Shown here: one piece after another, positions 44,551 through 46,421 of the stretch | Layout of the letters: every line of letters starts with the position of its first letter | Numbering within the stretch: the stretch's first letter is position 1 | Source of the DNA: Azoarcus sp. | GTDB taxonomy: Bacteria > Pseudomonadota > Gammaproteobacteria > Burkholderiales > Rhodocyclaceae | Direction: 5' to 3' | Assembly: GCA_031268195.1 (NCBI GenBank) | Contig: JAIRXQ010000078.1 | Coordinates: 1-46,421 of the forward strand | Length of the DNA stretch: 46,421 nt | The notes under the pieces: model-generated | What the model saw: the letters and a program-made list of their open reading frames with translations, nothing else | The model's database searches: none | Told to the model about the DNA's origin: nothing | Program-made: the position numbers and the translations under genes

Positions 44551-45735
44551 ATGGAGTTCAATTTTGACTGGCAGGCCGACAGGCGGAATCTTCCCGGTCT
44601 GAAATGGGGGCGCTATACCGGAAAAGACGTCTTGCCACTCTGGGTAGCCGACATGGATTTCGCCGCGCCCGCGCCAGTGCTGGAGGCACTCGCCAATCGC
44701 ATATCGCATGGCATATTCGGATATACTCACCCATGGCCATCGCTCATCGACGCCGTGGTCGAAGCGCTGGCGCGCGACCATGATTGGCGTATAGATCCAG
44801 ACTGGCTGGTCTGGCTCCCCGGCGTGGTCAGCGGCTTCAACGTCGCCTGTCGCGCCATCGGCTCGGCAGGCGACGGCGTGTTGACCGCCACACCGATCTA
44901 CCCTCCATTTTTCACCGCCCCCACCAACCAGGACCGCCGCCTCGTGTGCGCGCCGCTCGTGCTGGAGGCGGAAAGCGCCCGCTGGCAATGGGATCGCGCC
45001 GCAACCGTTGCCGCCATCGACGCGCGCACGCGCCTTCTCATGCTCTGCAACCCACACAACCCCGTGGGCCGCGTATTCGACGAAGACGAACTACGCTGGA
45101 TCGCAGCGCTCGCCGCCGAGCACGACCTGATCGTATGCAGCGACGAAATCCATTGCGGGCTCGTGCTCGACTCCGACAAAAAACACCGCCCCATCGCCGC
45201 CCTCGGCGCGGACATCGCCCGCCGCAGCATCACCTTGATGGCCCCGTCGAAAACATGGAACATTCCCGCGCTCTACTGCGCCATCGCCATCATTCCCGAC
45301 GCCGCCCTGCGCGAGCGCTTCCAGCGCGCCATGAACGGCATCGTTCCCGACATCAACGTACTCGGCTTCGTCGCCGCCGAAGCCGCCTACCGCCACGGCG
45401 ACCCGTGGCGGCGCGCCCTCATCGATTACCTGCGCGGCAACCGCGACCGCGTGCTCGAAGCCGTCGCGGCCATGCCCGGCCTGAAAACCACGCCGCCCGA
45501 AGCCACCTATCTCGCCTGGATCGACTGTCGCGACAGCGGCCTGGAAAACCCCGCCGCGCGCTTCGAGGCGGGCGGCGTCGGCCTGTCGGACGGCCGCGCC
45601 TTCGGCGCACCGGGCTTCGTACGCCTCAACTTCGGTTGCAGCCGCGCAACGCTCGATGAAGCATTGGCCAGAATGACGCGGGCGCTGCAAAAAGGTAATC
45701 ACAAAAAACCATTGCGCCCCCCATCTCCAAAGTAG
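44551..45735 (+). CDS. patB: PatB/MalY-type PLP-dependent cystathionine beta-lyase
   Basis: A 394-aa fold-type I aminotransferase. MEFNFDWQADRRNLPGLKW starts it; LPLWVADMDFAAPAPV and GIFGYTHPW are typical of PatB/MalY. LCNPHNPVGRVF and CSDEIHCGLVL hold cofactor contacts, and the PLP Lys lies in MAPSKTWNIPAL. The C-terminal FVRLNFGCSRATLDEAL carries the substrate carboxylate Arg. The start has CGGAG 10 bp upstream. Family members cleave C-S bonds in cystathionine or cysteine conjugates. It diverges from the MBL gene. Confidence 0.92.
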   Translation: MEFNFDWQADRRNLPGLKWGRYTGKDVLPLWVADMDFAAPAPVLEALANRISHGIFGYTHPWPSLIDAVVEALARDHDWRIDPDWLVWLPGVVSGFNVACRAIGSAGDGVLTATPIYPPFFTAPTNQDRRLVCAPLVLEAESARWQWDRAATVAAIDARTRLLMLCNPHNPVGRVFDEDELRWIAALAAEHDLIVCSDEIHCGLVLDSDKKHRPIAALGADIARRSITLMAPSKTWNIPALYCAIAIIPDAALRERFQRAMNGIVPDINVLGFVAAEAAYRHGDPWRRALIDYLRGNRDRVLEAVAAMPGLKTTPPEATYLAWIDCRDSGLENPAARFEAGGVGLSDGRAFGAPGFVRLNFGCSRATLDEALARMTRALQKGNHKKPLRPPSPK

Positions 45736-45839
45736 TACGATGCCAACCGATTTTCTCTCCTATCAAAGCATCTTCGATAAATGACGGGTGACTTATGAAA
45801 CAAGCACATACAATGCTTACAGCATATTCAAATAGTCTA

Positions 45840-45861
45840 CCCCCCCCCTCCCCCCCCCCCC
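45840..45861 (+). repeat. Homopolymeric C9-T-C12 tract upstream of the hemagglutinin gene
   Basis: Nine C (45840-45848), one T (45849) and twelve C (45850-45861) in a row, inside an otherwise AT-rich 213-bp gap (45736-45948) after patB. It lies 87 bp before the ATG at 45949. An upstream ATG at 45795 reads through the tract and stops at 45873-45875; losing one C would join it in frame to the downstream gene. GAATAA just after the tract could be a -10. Such tracts are typical of phase-variable surface genes. No patB terminator is evident. Confidence 0.85.
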
Positions 45862-45948
45862 GCATTCCATTTGAATAACCTCCCCGCATCCGCGCCGCAC
45901 CTCGCATCAGAGGCGCGCAGCGCCCCCGGCTTTCTCCCGCCGCGCTGG

Positions 45949-46421
45949 ATGCGCTGGATCGCGCGGCTACTGATCCTCACCCTCAGCACACAGCCGGCCC
46001 TGTCTTTTGCGCAAACCTCTCTAGCGCAGACCTCACCGGCGCAAACCACCCAGGCCAGCGCCCCCCTCGGCGGCACACTCAAACACACCGGCAACAACGT
46101 CCCCGTCATCGACATTGCCGCGCCCAACCGCGCTGGCGTCTCGCACAACCAGTACCAAACCTACAACGTCGGCCGCGAAGGGCTCATCCTCAACAACATT
46201 GCCAACCGCGCCGCGCCCACGCAGCTGGGCGGCTGGATCGGCGCCAACCCGAAGCTCGCCGGCGGCGCGGCGCGCCTCATCCTCAACGAAGTCATCGGCC
46301 CACAACGCAGCCTGCTGCTGGGCCCCACCGAAATCGCCGGGCAGGCCGCGCACCTCATCCTCGCCAACCCGCACGGCATCACCTGCAACGGCTGCGGCTT
46401 TCTCAACACCCCGCGCGCCAC
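45949..46421 (+). CDS. Filamentous hemagglutinin/CdiA-like TpsA exoprotein, N-terminus (cut by window edge)
   Basis: The first 157 residues of a two-partner secretion exoprotein. From ATG 45949 there is a clean signal peptide: MRWIAR, hydrophobic LLILTL, cleavage at ALSFA/QT near residue 21. The TPS domain follows, with GVSHNQYQTYNVGREGLILN, TQLGGWI, NEVIGPQRS, LLGPTEIAGQAAHLILANP and HGITCNGCGFLNTPRA, close to the CdiA/FhaB consensus (NPNGI and CxxCGFxNTP). The protein would be exported by a TpsB/CdiB pore and is usually thousands of residues long. Whether it ends in a toxin domain is not visible. The ribosome site before 45949 is weak, leaving the start open. Confidence 0.88.
   Translation, partial: MRWIARLLILTLSTQPALSFAQTSLAQTSPAQTTQASAPLGGTLKHTGNNVPVIDIAAPNRAGVSHNQYQTYNVGREGLILNNIANRAAPTQLGGWIGANPKLAGGAARLILNEVIGPQRSLLLGPTEIAGQAAHLILANPHGITCNGCGFLNTPRA

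Overview
The window is high-GC DNA that reads as a betaproteobacterial chromosome. The gene order fits this: rpsF-priB-rpsR-rplI with a PriB-type gene, miaB-phoH-ybeY-corC-lnt, split rfaE1 and gmhB heptose genes, and a kinase/PP2C pair next to rph. It could be Rhodocyclales or Nitrosomonadales-like, but I cannot place it more finely by eye. Most of it is core genome in tightly packed, often 4-bp-overlapping operons.

Layout. (1) 1-240: the N-terminus of a leftward tyrosine integrase cut by the window edge, with repeated 12-mers upstream, abutting the 3' end of yicC. (2) 357-5823: yicC (minus), then protein kinase, PP2C phosphatase, rph, rdgB and hemW. (3) 5931-8936: a 1001-aa multidomain glycosyltransferase. 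(4) 8953-16847: gmk, rpoZ, spoT, glyQ, glyS, gmhB, plsC. (5) 16860-21613: an EamA-type exporter (minus), a FecCD/BtuC-type ABC permease and ATPase, and a B12-binding radical SAM protein. (6) 21614-22560: a non-coding stretch with an octamer repeat, an orphan terminator, a broken hipA fragment and two tRNA genes (Gly-UCC, Met-CAU; minus). (7) 22656-29330: miaB, phoH, ybeY, corC, lnt, then rpsF, priB, rpsR, rplI and a strong terminator. (8) 29508-31301: msbA. (9) 31334-41018: a long minus-strand lipid A/core LPS cluster, in transcription order rfaE1, hldD, waaF, [tae4, tai4], waaC, waaG, rfaP, a small kinase and a tandem-kinase protein. (10) 41186-45735: a Pro/Ala-rich secreted or anchored protein, cbiX, tcdA, a metallo-beta-lactamase-fold hydrolase and a PatB/MalY aminotransferase. 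(11) 45736-46421: an AT-rich gap with a C9-T-C12 tract leading into a filamentous-hemagglutinin/CdiA-like exoprotein that runs off the window.

How the genes fit together. gmhB, rfaE1 and hldD make ADP-heptose; waaC and waaF add heptose to Kdo2-lipid A; waaG extends the core; rfaP and its neighbours presumably phosphorylate it; msbA flips the product. Accessory DNA breaks this core in several places. A type VI secretion amidase/immunity pair (Tae4/Tai4) of clearly lower GC sits inside the LPS cluster between waaF and waaC. The yicC 3' end borders an integrase element. A toxin gene (hipA) is decayed beside the tRNAs. A probable contact-dependent adhesin or toxin starts just after a long homopolymeric C tract that could switch its expression. 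Together the Tae4/Tai4 pair, the CdiA-like protein and the cell-surface genes suggest interbacterial competition as the accessory theme; this is inference.
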